Shown here one piece after another: positions 45,466 through 57,400 of a DNA stretch of 64,000 bases (positions within the stretch are counted from its first letter, which is position 1; each line of letters starts with the position of its first letter). Below the pieces are notes generated by a model. That model was not told the DNA's origin, searched no databases, and worked only from the letters and a program-made list of their open reading frames with translations. Position numbers and translations under genes: made by a program. Origin of the DNA: Margaritispora aquatica. Its lineage: Eukaryota; Ascomycota; Leotiomycetes; Helotiales; Discinellaceae. The stretch spans positions 186,001 through 250,000 of the forward strand of contig VJWN01000003.1 of assembly GCA_007644065.1 (NCBI GenBank). Reading direction: 5' to 3'.

Positions 45466-45943
45466 CCTAAAATAAGCGACAGCGCCCAAGCCAATCACTG
45501 TGACAATATCATCAAGGTGTTGTCTCGGAGCGGAAAGCTCAAGGCTGAATTACAACATATTTGTTCCCAATAATAACTCATCACCATTTCTAGGCAGCAG
45601 AATAAGTAAGTGTTCCCATCTCAATTAACACTTCACTTCTATATTCTCTTCTCTTCAACAAGCAGAAAAACAATTCACAACATCATTCGTTGATTTTTGG
45701 TCATAGGCCTGAAATCTGAAAGGCTACTATCTGGCGGGAACTTTGCATCGTCCTCCAAGCAACTCCCTCCTCAGACTCAACATAACAACAGCACGTTACA
45801 ACCAAATTAAGCGTCATATTACGATACACAGGCACAGAACCAGGTAAATATCATTCAACTCTGAAAGAAAACCCGGCTCCAAGTCATCTTTTGGATCTCA
45901 CATATCAAACTGCATATCACCACTACAACATCCCTAACCTGAA

Positions 45944-47350
45944 ATGGACTTTCTCACGGGTCATTCCTTTACCCGCCAAGCGATAGCAGACAAAGCTCTC
46001 GGGACCATCGTCGGCTCTGCCCTCGGCGACGCTATAGGATTATACACCGAATTCCTCCCTAAAACAATATGTTATGATACATACGCCTCCCAATTCTCTC
46101 TTCTGCCCGTAGACAGCAGAACAGCCTTCCGCGAGGACAGTCATCGAGACAAATTCGAGCCTGGAGACTGGACCGATGATACGGATCAAGCTCTCTTGAT
46201 CGTCTTGAGCTATTTGCATTCTCGAGATGGGAAGGTGAATGATGGAGATGTGGATGGGGAATCAGTGGTGGTGGATCCAAATGATTTTGCAGAGAGACTC
46301 CAAACTTGGGAACGACAAGGTCTTCGCTGTCTTGGTCGCCCTCCACTTGGAATTGGCCAGACGATTGGGCGCGTCGTGAGGGATCCGGAATACCTCTCAT
46401 CGCCAGTCGAGACGGCACTCAAGGTGTGGATCAAGTGCAATCGTAACGCAGCGGCGAACGGATCCTTGATGAGAACACATCCTCTGGGTGTTATTTGTAT
46501 AGGGCTGAGTGAGGAAGAAGCTTTTGAGGTTGCCGCGCAGGTGGGTAGGACGACTCACGTGGATCCCAGGTGTGTAGTATCTTGCTGTCTACAAGTTGCG
46601 TTGGTGAGGGGGATTTTGAAGGGTGAAGTTAGGGGAGAGAAGGAAATTGATGAGGTGATTGAGAGGGCCTGGAAGTGGGTGGAATCAAAGGATATATACA
46701 AAAATCCCGAGTCTGGGTTCAAAGTAGTAGAGAGTGAGAGCGGGTGGGAGAATGTTGGCGAGATGCAGAAGACTGGGGTGGAATCTTTGCTTGATCGAGC
46801 GGAGTATGAAAGGCACTGTTATGCGAAGAGTTTTGCGGATCTGCAGTTGGATGACAGCCAGAAGATGGGGTATGTTTACAAATGCCTAGCCACGGCGATA
46901 TTGTCTCTTCGAATGGCAATGAGACGAGAGGATGCGGCCCTTTTACCTATCGGACCGGAAATCTTTCAAGAGGTGATCACAGAATTGATCATGGAAGGCG
47001 GGGATGCAGACACGAACGCCTGCGTTGCAGGAGCACTCCTCGGTACTTGGCTGGGATACTCTCGTCTCCCATCATCTTGGGAGGAGGGGATTCGTAACCG
47101 GGAATGGCTACTGAAAAAATCTCAAGGTATGCTGTATCGACTGGGTTTACTTGAGGATAAGAACGGAAAATGGATGAGGATGGTGGAGAATGATCCAGAT
47201 ACGGCTCTTGATGGGGGAAGGGGAATACCAAGCAAAGAAGATTTGGACAAGATGGAAATAGATGTCTTGGAGAAGATTTTGTTGAAGCAAAAGGCAAGAA
47301 GAGAGGCATTGTCTAAGGGAAAGAAGGTGTTGTGGAAGTGGCGAAATTGA
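45944..47350 (+). CDS. ADP-ribosylglycohydrolase (DraG/ARH family)
   Basis: An intronless frame of 468 residues from the ATG at 45944. The family removes ADP-ribose from proteins or small molecules using a binuclear magnesium centre. Its marks are clear: IVGSALGDAIG (22-32), the metal-binding GDWTDDTDQAL (Asp78, Asp79), NRNAAANGSLMRTHPLG, and the distal GGDADTNACVAGALLG with Asp354, Asp356 and Thr357. All metal-ligand positions are therefore present, which predicts an active enzyme. The C-terminal ~70 residues are charged and Lys-rich. No signal peptide or membrane segment is visible, so it is likely cytosolic or nuclear. The true substrate is unknown. Nothing nearby looks like an ADP-ribosyltransferase. 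Confidence 0.92.
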   Translation: MDFLTGHSFTRQAIADKALGTIVGSALGDAIGLYTEFLPKTICYDTYASQFSLLPVDSRTAFREDSHRDKFEPGDWTDDTDQALLIVLSYLHSRDGKVNDGDVDGESVVVDPNDFAERLQTWERQGLRCLGRPPLGIGQTIGRVVRDPEYLSSPVETALKVWIKCNRNAAANGSLMRTHPLGVICIGLSEEEAFEVAAQVGRTTHVDPRCVVSCCLQVALVRGILKGEVRGEKEIDEVIERAWKWVESKDIYKNPESGFKVVESESGWENVGEMQKTGVESLLDRAEYERHCYAKSFADLQLDDSQKMGYVYKCLATAILSLRMAMRREDAALLPIGPEIFQEVITELIMEGGDADTNACVAGALLGTWLGYSRLPSSWEEGIRNREWLLKKSQGMLYRLGLLEDKNGKWMRMVENDPDTALDGGRGIPSKEDLDKMEIDVLEKILLKQKARREALSKGKKVLWKWRN

Positions 47351-47736
47351 TTGCAGTAGTGGTATTGCGGATCGTTGGACATATGGTGGAAAGTAGCCAC
47401 GACAATGATAGAATAGATGTTTAATGAAAACTTGTAGATTAAACTATATTTTAGACGTGGTATAGCATCTTATGCTTATGCTGTTCGCCTACCTTTAGGG
47501 GAGTCGCCTCATTATTATTGGAGTCTCCGGCAGGGGGGAGCCAAACGATAATGAGGTACATCTACTAATGTTTTTCCACAGCTGAACAATATCAGCAGCA
47601 TGCAGCCGCGTTTATCGGTTCGCTGTCATTAGTTCGTGGATCTCAAGAGCAGCAAGTACTAAGGTATATCCAGTCTCGAGATCCCGAAATATTCTTCCAT
47701 ACCATGTATAAAGGCTCAGCTACTGCCTCGTCTGTC
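47351..47736. other. intergenic region with 5S upstream promoter
   Basis: This short region contains the 3' end of the ADP-ribosylglycohydrolase gene and, at 47707-47713, the TATA element of the 5S gene. Nothing else was seen. Confidence 0.6.
47707..47713 (+). promoter_or_regulatory. TATA box of the 5S rRNA gene
   Basis: TATAAAG starts 30 bp before the 5S start. Dispersed fungal 5S genes, as in Neurospora, carry a TATA element at about this position together with internal control regions. Confidence 0.7.
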
Positions 47737-47855
47737 ACATACGACCATAGACTGAGGAGAATTGGGCATCCCGTCCGCTCTGCCATACACAAGCCTCAGA
47801 TCGGTAGATTAGTAGTTGGGTGGGTGACCACCAGCGAATACCTACTGTTGTATGT
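47737..47855 (+). rRNA. 5S ribosomal RNA
   Basis: About 119 nt reading from ACATACGACCATAG to TGTTGTATGT. The ends pair (ACATACGACC-type 5' with TGTTGTATGT 3'). The internal GGGCATCCCGTCCGCTC and the highly conserved TAGTAGTTGGGTGGGTGACC followed by ACCAGCGAAT are those of ascomycete 5S rRNA. A T-rich tract follows (TCTTTTGCTTTT), as expected for RNA polymerase III termination. The gene is single and dispersed, not part of an rDNA array, which is usual in filamentous ascomycetes. It looks intact and functional. The exact 3' end is uncertain by a few bases. Confidence 0.93.
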
Positions 47856-50800
47856 CTTTTGCTTTTGCTTGTTGTGGGAAGCGTATCTTTTGAAGCCAAT
47901 AGCAGACCGACGCAACAAGTTCACGATACTTTTTTGGAAGGCGAAGCCGTTTGACGTGTTGAAATCTACCCCAAACTAGAGTAACGTAATATTTTAGAGG
48001 CGAATTGGAGTGACTTATGGTAGGTAGGCTGATGGAAAGTGCTTGAAGACAGCCAGCCATGTTCACCTGGAGCGAAATTGAAATTGAAATTTCGAATCAA
48101 GTAAGCACATGCACTTATCCATTGACAATATGCATCAAGTCCGCCATAGATATGGTTACTCAAACACTTCGATTATCTTAATTGCAATACCTTTGCTGTT
48201 TATCTCTCAATCCAGGCTTTGAACTTGCAGTATAGCTAGCAGATGCTAATGTCACTCAAGCGACGCCCGCTTGATTGTAGTAGAGTAGTAGTTGAATGAT
48301 AAAGCAAGTCCCTGACAAATATCCCATATAGCAGGTTCTCGATCGAGCAAATGGTAAAGTAAAGAATCGTTGTTCATTATATTTTCCAGTTCTTAGAGAA
48401 TTTCACCTCGATGTCAGAACTTGGTGGGCTCGCAGTACGAAAGGCAATACTTGGAAATTAATTAAGATTGGTAGAAGTTCTTCTTCTGTTTCTTGCTTTC
48501 TTTGTACCTGGAAGATAGATGGAATGACCATATCTTGTTGGCTTGTCCTCTTGCCTTTAAGCCCCTCTTTCAGTCTGATGTCGTCTCTGTACATGGTGTA
48601 CTCGAATGTAGTAAACATATTGTGCTTTCACGCAGATGCCGCCGTCAAACAAACCACCAACACACCGTACTCACCGCCATATATTCACTCACTCAGCTCC
48701 TCGATGTTCCTACTCTCCTCATTCTTTATATTTCTCCATTCCCCGTTTCCGTCCCCATTTCCCCCACGTACCACTCCATCTTAGGTAACCTGATCGCTCC
48801 TACGTTCTCAACAAATATCCAATTCACTCACGCGCTCACTTACTCACGGTCGAATTCAGCCCGAGCGTTTCCTACCACATATTTACCCAGTTCACCCATT
48901 TTACCCAAACGACGGATAGCCGCCGCAAACATCGTACCTCCGTACCTCCGCCGCAACGCGTACACCACCGCATACTGCTCTCTTCTTTCCGCCAAACGAA
49001 CAGACCAACCAGCCGACCGACCAACTGTCGGAAAAACAAATAAATCCCTCATTTCCCTTCTTCCCACCGCCGCCGTCTTGGAATTCGGATTTGAGGTGAA
49101 TTTACGCGCCACCCAAGAACAGGTATTCCTCACTCACGTCCCCAAAATGTCTGTCCCCACTCTTCATTCGATCAATCTTGTCTTCACGGTCCGATGATTC
49201 GCCGATGCATACGAAGCATGCGATGCATACGATATATGCAGGGCCCACATACAGTACAGGACGCAAGACGGAGATTTGATCCCCGGAACAGATCCAAATC
49301 AACCAATCAACCAATCAATCGACCCAATCCACCCAATCCATCAGCTCAAAGTGAGTGAGGCGGTCTTGCGTTCCTGCGTTCGTTGTCTAATTTGATTTGC
49401 CTCGAGAGTTTTCTTGGGGGTGGATGGACGGATGGGTGGATGTGGGTGGGCGAGAGAGAGAGAGAGAGAGAGAGAGAGATACCGGCCGCATTCGGGAATT
49501 ATACGGTCATCCGTGTCTTATTTCTGTCTTTGAAAGTGGGTAAAGGGGGTATCGTGGGCTGGGAAGATTACGGCTCGACTAGCTACCGAGAGAAAGAGGG
49601 AAACACACAGTGAGAGAGAGAAAGAGAGAGAGTGGGGCTGAAATAAGAGATTGGGGTTCTCCCACTTCCAAATTCAGGAATGTGTGAGATGGGTGAGAGG
49701 TGAGAGAGAAGATAGGCGCGTTGATCTCTGTGGACATGTCTGGTTGCCCGGGTGATGGAGGCGGTGAGGATGCAAAAGAATCAGAGTCGACTCTGTCTTG
49801 CTTGCATTTAACTGATGCCTTGTGTGAATTGCTGGTTATGGATTATGTATCAAGAGAAGCGAGATGATGTTCTTTGCCTGTGTTTGTATTAGTATGAAGA
49901 AGCGATCTGCGCTCCGGGAATTTGCGGAGCGAGACGAGAGAGCTACTGTACTGACTGTATGTACTGTGGTAATTGAGGAAAAACGCGTCGAGTGGAGAGA
50001 GTTAGGAAGAACCCTCGCTTGGCCATGGTCGCTTTTTGTGCATCATACGGTGTTAGCGGTCAGCCGGGGATGAGGGTTCGCGGAAATGTCGAGTTGGGAG
50101 AGAAATTGAAAATTAGATCTCGATGAGGCATGGTGATGTGAGAATCAGGCATTCCTTCACATGAGGTAGAATCAAAGGCAGGTCGTAGAGCAGTTGTGCG
50201 TTGAACCGAAGCGAGGTATCTACCTACACAACATCTGCTCGATAGATATCCCCATGGCTAGCTAGACAGTCTTGAGTGTGGGAGAGATGTGGATGGAGAT
50301 GTAGATTGAGTTGAATATTTGTGTACAAGAAAAATCAATTTGGATTTCATTGCCACGCGATGGATAGACTGAAAAATGGCTAAAGTTGTAAGTAGATATG
50401 TGAATTGTGACACCTACTGGAGGAGAGACGGGTACTTGTGCCTTTGAGGCTACAAAGGATTTGATACACTAGGAAGTTTGACAATGCAGTGCAAGGAATA
50501 AAACAAATTTCACAATCACCAATGGCAAAATAATCACAAAATCAAAGTCACTTAAGACCAAATCAAGTTCAAAAGACAGCATATTCATTAACACAAAGAA
50601 AGCTTATATTGGTTGTGGTATCTACCTCATAATGGCACCTTTTGTCCCCCAAGTCTACAGCACCCCATCTCTTCCCCACCAGTCCGCAGACCCAAAGACA
50701 ATTAATTACATACACTATAAAGGGACCCAGTACGACATTTGTATGATATGATATGCGAGATGGAACGGAGAACGAACCAGCCCAACAAACCACCACCCAC

Positions 50801-50920
50801 CACAAAGCAGCAGCAGCGCATTGAATTGCATGCTTAACAAATACTTAACAAAACAGCAAAGCAAGAGAGGGAGCGAGTTCGATGGACTCAACCCAGCCCG
50901 ATGAAGGTGGGGTGAATCAT
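47856..50920. other. 3-kb gene-poor region, CT-rich and GA-rich tracts
   Basis: No gene was recognised. The plus strand is strongly pyrimidine-rich at 48640-48790, carries four CCAAT boxes in 33 bp (49303, 49311, 49324, 49333) and then turns purine-rich, with a (GA)n tract at 49452-49479 and more near 49610-49635. A 234-codon open frame (48493-49197) has no ATG near its start and no motif. The pattern looks like an upstream region or an unspliced non-coding transcript. The right end is the H+-ATPase 3' UTR. Confidence 0.5.
49452..49479 (+). repeat. GA dinucleotide microsatellite
   Basis: Fourteen uninterrupted GA units, with further broken GA/AG tracts about 150 bp downstream. Confidence 0.9.
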
Positions 50921-53900
50921 CTAATCATCATCCTCAGCCTCGACAGCCTTGGGTACGATGTTGAACCTGCTCTGTCCGTGCTCATCCTTCTCGTGAGCGA
51001 TGGACACCTTGGACAAGTGGAGGAGGATGTTCTCCATCTGGGTATCGGCACGGGAGCGCTTGGCACGTCCCAAGTTGTCGAGCCATGAGATGCGGTTCAT
51101 CAGGTAGTAGACGATGGCAGTGACGATGGTGACACCGATGGAGAAACCCCAGACGACGACGATGGTAACGATATCAGTGTCACCGTTGACGCCGAAGAGA
51201 CGGTTCTGGGAGCGGGGGTTGGTGAATGGGTCATCGTTGGAGGAACCGCCGGTCAACCAACCGAAGACACAGAAGAGGGTTGCGAGAACGTCGACACCGA
51301 AGATGGCGGCAACCAATTGCCAGGATGGCCAGGTCTCACCACCACGGGTGACGAAGATGAGCCAGTTTTCAGTGAGGGAGATCTCGAGGAAGAGGATACC
51401 TTGGACGTTACCGAAGCGCTGGATGATACCACCGTTGGGGAGGTAGAGCGTGCCACGGACGACCCAGGTACCGAGAGCAAGAAGAACACCGAGGACGACG
51501 GAGATGATCCAGATCTTTGGCAATTGCCACTCGACTGGGCGCTGCTCGAAATGGGCGTTATCGTAAGCGACGGCAATGGTGGCCAAATCGGCGAAGAGAG
51601 CCAAGAAGACGATGAGATCGACGATGAGGGTCTCGTTGATGATCAACATGGAGGTGACAAGGTAAAGCTCCAAGTGCAAGCAGAGGGCAATACGGTATTG
51701 GATATATGCCTTCATACGTTGGAAAATTTGACGGGCGATCTTGATGGCAGAGACGATGGTGGAAAGACCTGGGGCAAGGAAGACGATATCGGCGGCGGCT
51801 TGAGCAGCTTCAGTGGCACCCTCGACGGCAATACCACAGTCAGACTTCTTCAATGATGGGGCATCGTTGACACCGTCACCAGTCATGGCAGTCAAATGTC
51901 CACGTTGTTGCAACATCTCGACGACCTGGTACTTGTGCTCTGGGAAAACCTCAGCAAAACCATCAGCCTTCTCAACGAGATCGTGTTGGGTGGTTCCGGA
52001 GAGACCACCGTGGATGAGACGTTCAGAGTTGTAAACCTTGGTACCGAGAGCCAACATCTTGCAAGTCTCCTTGGCGATGGCAATAGCATCACCAGTCAAC
52101 ATCTTGACGGAAAGACCGAGAACTTGAGCTTCAGCGATGGTGGAGGCGGTATCATCACGGGGAGGATCGAACATAGGAAGCATGCCCAACAATTGCCAAT
52201 CACCCTCTCCTTCACGGACGGCAACACCGAGGGAACGGAAACCACGGCGAGCGAACTCGGTGGTCTTGTCCTTGTACATATCGGCATCAGCCTTGGAGCA
52301 GTTGGAAAGGTTGAGGATGGCCTTTGGTGCACCCTTGGCGCAGGTATATTGAACTCCATCCTTGTAGACGACAGCAGTGATACGCTTGGAGACAGGGTCG
52401 AAGGGAGTGAACTTCTCGGTTCTCCATCCTTGAGAAAGGATCTCCTTGGCTCTTGGGTAACGCTTGAGGGTGAGAATGGTGACTTTGTCAATGGGATCGA
52501 GAGACTTGACGTTGTGGGAAGAAGCGAGCGCAGCGACGGCCATCATCCAGTTGACATCAACACCATCAGCAACGAAAGGCTCACGGATGGAAAGTTGATT
52601 GGCTGTGAGCGTTCCGGTCTTGTCGGAGCAGAGAACATCGACACCCTAATTGCATGATTAGCCTTGATCGAGAAAAAAAAAGTTGATTACAGTAAATAGA
52701 ACTCAATTGCATGAAAGTGCACATAAGCAAATCAAATTGTTTCACCAGTCGCAAGCGACCTAGATTCAACTCCGCCTCTGCAAACGTTGTCTGGAGTGGC
52801 TGTCTAGCGGACATTTGCTCGGTGCAGCTTATCACACGGATGTGCCAGTTGTACCAATCAAATCGCGTGCTAATCATGCAGACTTTGAAGGATGCTCATG
52901 CCGGCCAACGCGCTACCAGCCGCGAGCGAGCCACGACATGATGGGGAAATGAGGAGAAGAAAATGGGATTGGGTAGACTTACAGCGAGGGACTCAATGGC
53001 AGTAAGCTTTTGGACAATGGCCTTCTCCTTGGCGAGGTAGGCAGCTCCGACAGCGAGGGTGGTGGTGGTGACGACTGGGAGACCGACTGGTACACCAACA
53101 ATCAGGAGGATAAGAGCGTAATGGAGCAAGTTGACGGATGAATCTTCTGGGGTAGCGATCTGGAGACCGTGGAAGAAACCACCGATCCATGCAATGAGAA
53201 TGAAGAAGACGACGAGAACCAAGAGAGACGTTCCGATGGAGTTCATGATAGCCTTGAAATGACCTTGGTCCTTTGCTCCAGAAACGAGGGAAGCAGTGCG
53301 ACCGACGAAAGACATCTTGGCGGAGTGAGTGACAATGGCGTATGCCTTTCCACGCTTGCAACCAGTTGTGTAGTAGATAGCGTCGGCGACGTACTTGTCA
53401 ACGGCGAGGGATTCTCCAGTCATGGCAGATTGATCAATGGCAAGAAGAGCATAGCCGGAACCGTGCTTCTCTCCCATCTCATCATCCTCACCCTTCTCAG
53501 CAGCAGACTCGCCAGCTTGAGCTTCCAACTCGCGGAGGTATTCTTGGTAACCGTTTGGATTGTCGTAAGCACAGATAATTCGGCAATCAGCTGGGACGAC
53601 TTGTCCATCTTCGATGATGCACTGTGAAAACCGTTAGATTGAGACCAATTGATTTCGTGCAAGATGATGAAGACTTACCATATCACCTGGAACCAATTCA
53701 CGAGCCTTGATTTCTTGCTCTTGGCCATCACGAACAACAGTAGAGCGGAGAGCGATATCACCCTTGAGCGAAGCGACGACGTCGGCAGCTTGTTTTTCCT
53801 GGTACCAACCGACGATAGCGTTGAGCATAAGAATACCGATAATAACACCCAGATCAATCCAATCACGCAGACCGGCAGCGAGGAGGACAGCAAGTTCCAT

Positions 53901-54426
53901 AACTGCATGCGTGTTAGTGTTCTGCAGGCCAATTGGTTGCCCATCTGCGGGGACAGCGAGCACAAGCCAGTGACAGCATCTGAAGCAAATACTGGGCAAG
54001 GAGCAGATAAGAGGTTGTAGACTCACCATACAGAATTGGGCCAGTGAAGAAACCCAAAAACTTCAAAAACAGATTCTCCTTCTCGGTGGTCAACTCGTTC
54101 CATCCAGTCTTCTTGCGGCGGAGCTCGACATCGTGAGTTGAGAGACCGGCCTTCCAGTCGGTGTTCAACCAGTCCTCTGGTGTTTCGTAGGATCCATCAC
54201 CGAGGAGGTCGCCCTGGCTCTTGCCAAAATGATACCACTTCTTCTTTGGTGCTTCGTCGTATGTTGATCCACCAGCTGTTGAGCCCCGACGACCATCGCG
54301 GTAGTTGGAGATATACTTCACGAGGTTGCCATATTCACCCAAATCTCCATCGCCGGCACCGACATCAAGTCGCTTGCCGTCCTTTTCAGCATCACCGTTT
54401 CCGAAATCCCCGTTGAGAGGTGCCAT
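50921..54426 (-). CDS. PMA1: plasma-membrane H+-ATPase (P3A-type)
   Basis: Four exons (54027-54426, 53679-53902, 52983-53621, 50921-52645, read from the right) give 995 residues. The enzyme pumps protons out of the cell and drives nutrient uptake. Visible motifs are TGES (276-279) in the actuator domain, IVGVPVGLP in TM4, the phosphorylation site CSDKTGTLT (Asp429), KGAPKAIL, MLTGDAIAIAKE, TGDGVNDAPSLKK and the C-terminal TM segments with SLTENWLIF. The actuator domain has an acidic insertion at about residues 225-264, making the protein longer than the Neurospora enzyme. The tail keeps the regulatory LSKVSIAHEK block, but the residue matching yeast Thr912 appears to be Ile. Intron 3 is 337 nt, much longer than the others here. 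It belongs to the more divergent of the two fungal H+-ATPase types, so PMA2-like is an alternative name. Confidence 0.95.
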
Positions 54427-57400
54427 CGTGTCGATGTAAGGGCAGTATTAAGTTTAAAAGACACCACAATGCTCACCAGAACGAGGAAGACGAAGAGAGA
54501 AGTGAGAAGAGATGAGAACAGGTGGGCGGGAGCAGACTAGATATAGCTATCTCAATTCGGGGCGATCATTTGAGCTAGTGCTCATTGGGGTGTTGTTGTT
54601 CGGTTTGGACGGCCACTGGCGGCACTGATGGAGAAAATTGGATGCAGATTTCTGGTGTGAGCTTGGGTAGGATGAAGCTTGGATGTTTCTGGCTTGTCTG
54701 GCACTGTCTGGCTGGCTAGGGCGTCATCTCTCACAGTTTTCTGACTGCGTGGAAATAAATGGTGGAGGGTGCTAGAGACTGGGAGTTTCCTGCTTGCTCG
54801 AGCTTGAGCTTTGCTTGCCTCTGCTCTGTTTTCTCGCTTGGACACAACGGCACTGACTGTTGTCACTTGAATCATTGGACAATGGAAGCCAGCTCCAGCC
54901 TATGGACCAATAGCATGGGCCTGTCGATGGACGAGGTGGGTTTTCGTGGGATCAAAAAGTGCGGGATTTCCAAAGCAGCCCATCGCCGTCAAACCAGGGG
55001 TCAAATTTCGAAATGGGTACGATGCAGAGCTCGAATCAGTTAGTTCGCCCTTGGTTTGCCGGAGATAATACCCCCACAGCATCGAAATTATCGAATTTAT
55101 AGAATGCCCCTGTATTTTTGTTTCATAGGGCCCCTCATCTGGTTTTTAATGGCTCAACGGCACCATTCTCTTATCGGAATGACTTCAAACTGCTCACGGT
55201 TGAGGTGGACAAATAATGTTTGTTTTGGTTCAGGATTTTGGCACGGTTGACATGGCTGGTTCTGGGCGTGATAGACCTTGACCAGGCTGAAAGTTTGCAT
55301 ACACCAGGCATTTCCTGCTGTAATTGCGAGCCTCCCAGACAGTAGTCTCATGGTATCATACAGTAGTTGCTGGGCTTTCAACTCTGATAAGCTGACGTTT
55401 GCAGAGCTGTCATTAGCTAAACACCCAAATCTGTACCCCGTAATCTGCACCCATGTGCCATACGCACCACATGTTTCTATCTTCCATAGTCTAGCATACC
55501 TGCCTAGGGAATGCTCGCAATATTTTGCCCATATCTTTCGTGTCTTTGTCTGCCCAGATCCGCCCGATGCTTCAAGCTTGCATGCCCAGGAAACACTTGT
55601 GTTGTGTATCCCCTCACCAAAACACAAAGCCCTTCATCTGAGTCTGTACAACGCTTGGCCCTGCGTACCCTCGACACGACAGCATGCCACTCTGGCTGCC
55701 AGATTTCATGAGATTTTAGCGGTGGCCATCCAGGATGACGCTGTGAGATGATGGTGAGAGACGGGGGTTGAGATTGGGTCAACCGGTCAACATCCACGAC
55801 TCGGACCTTCAATCCTTCACAGAAAAGCTCGGTGATCGGGGCAAACCTGTGAAGTCCTGCTGCCATTGACCAATCATAGGAGCCATAGCTCTTACTCCAC
55901 AGAATGCTTCAGGTCAATTGCCGCATTTATTTTAGATCGAAAATAGTCGCGCACTTTAGCACCAGGTAAAATTAAGCCGGACAAAGTATCCCCTCAAAAA
56001 GCTAGACCCGTCTCGGTCTGCTTCGGGATCCTCTCTTGCGTGCTACTTGTCAGGATTGAGTATGTTGAAGCTTGACTTAGTCAGAGGTATACATTGCATT
56101 CTGATTCGTCTCTGGCGGTTCTGGCGGCATCTGACAAGGTGATTGGAGCACTGAGGGTCTTTTTCTCCAATGATCTAACGCGAATCAGCTAGAGGGAGAG
56201 TATTTAGACCTCATCCAAAAGCTTAGCAGAACACTGACGTTTGAGCTAAGGTTCCACTACGAGCCTCATCTTGCCAGCCCCTTCAGTTCCTCGATGCCCT
56301 GACATGCCCAGTGAATTGCCCCTCAAATGGTGCACTAGACTCTGTCTGACCATAGCGTTGGTGTGGCTTCCTGCACGGCGCTGTTGTGCCGTTCATCAAC
56401 TCCACAGGTCAAATTTGGTGACCATCTCTGCTTATCTCGAGACAACGTGTCATACGCTCGCTGTGATTGCTCGCAGTTTCTCTCGAGAGACCCAGAGCCA
56501 GAGCCTTGGAGGAATTATTCGGCACATATTATTACCTACTTCACATCGGCGTCCTTGATTCGCTTGAACTTCGCAATATGAGCAATGATTGCTGCCCTCT
56601 TCCGCCGTATGATGTCCCCGACATTTTTGCGGCAGTCGAGAGCCGGCCACCAGAGTGAGGCATTTTTGCTAACAACCATCGGAAAAGGATTTACGGCATC
56701 ACGTGAGAGTCATGTATCTCGTCGCAAGTGTGAGAAACATCTCGGAAGAGGAAGGGTCGGAAGCGATCTGGGGCCTTGGAAGAGGCGTAGAAGGCGTTTT
56801 GGAATTTTCTGAATCGCTTCCTCCGACAGCACCTTTTACGCTCTCTGCAGCTGTTCTGCAACAACGGAGAAAACAATTGTGAGGTGTTGGAGCAGCAGGA
56901 AAAACTTGGCAGGTACCGCAATAACATTGGTGCAATTGGATGTGCAACTTGATAAGACATCCACGAGACTCGAGCGTTTGATGCTCTGCGAGCTGGCTGG
57001 CTGCCTTCGCAACCCTACCAAGAAACCTTAAGAGCTTTCCAATGATCATATCACTCTTGCCGTTGCGGTCCTCTGCATTGCCGTTCTGTTTTCCCGTATC
57101 CTGTGTACATAGATACCGTATGTTGTTACACACAGTAACATGGTTAACGATGAGGTGGGTGGTGGTGGATCAAGAAGGCACAACAGCGGCTGAATCCCGT
57201 GCTGTCAACTGGCACAGTGTCAAGCCATCAAACCTTCACAGACATCAACACCAGCGAGCAGTATCAAAAAGAAAAGAAAAGAAAGGTTCAACCTCTTCCG
57301 AAACGCTCTCATCCTGGAGTCGCTAGGTTTCAGACGATCGTTTCCTCTCCATGAGCTCAGATGCAGAGACACTCTTGTCCGCAAATCTCTGCGTGGAGAC

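Larger units (their letters stand above)
44375..45943. other. 1.6-kb intergenic region with 5S relic and minisatellite
   Basis: No protein-coding gene was recognised. The stretch contains a second decayed 5S 5' fragment (44961-44995), a four-unit ACAAGCCC minisatellite (45434-45465), and the promoter and 5' UTR of the ADP-ribosylglycohydrolase gene at its right end. Confidence 0.55.

Noticed and set aside
48493..49197. 234-codon plus-strand open frame
   Set aside because: It has no ATG near its start, runs through a pyrimidine-rich low-complexity tract and shows no motif.
51896..52657. 253-codon plus-strand open frame opposite the H+-ATPase
   Set aside because: It is a shadow of the strongly codon-biased minus-strand exon and ends exactly around the intron boundary.
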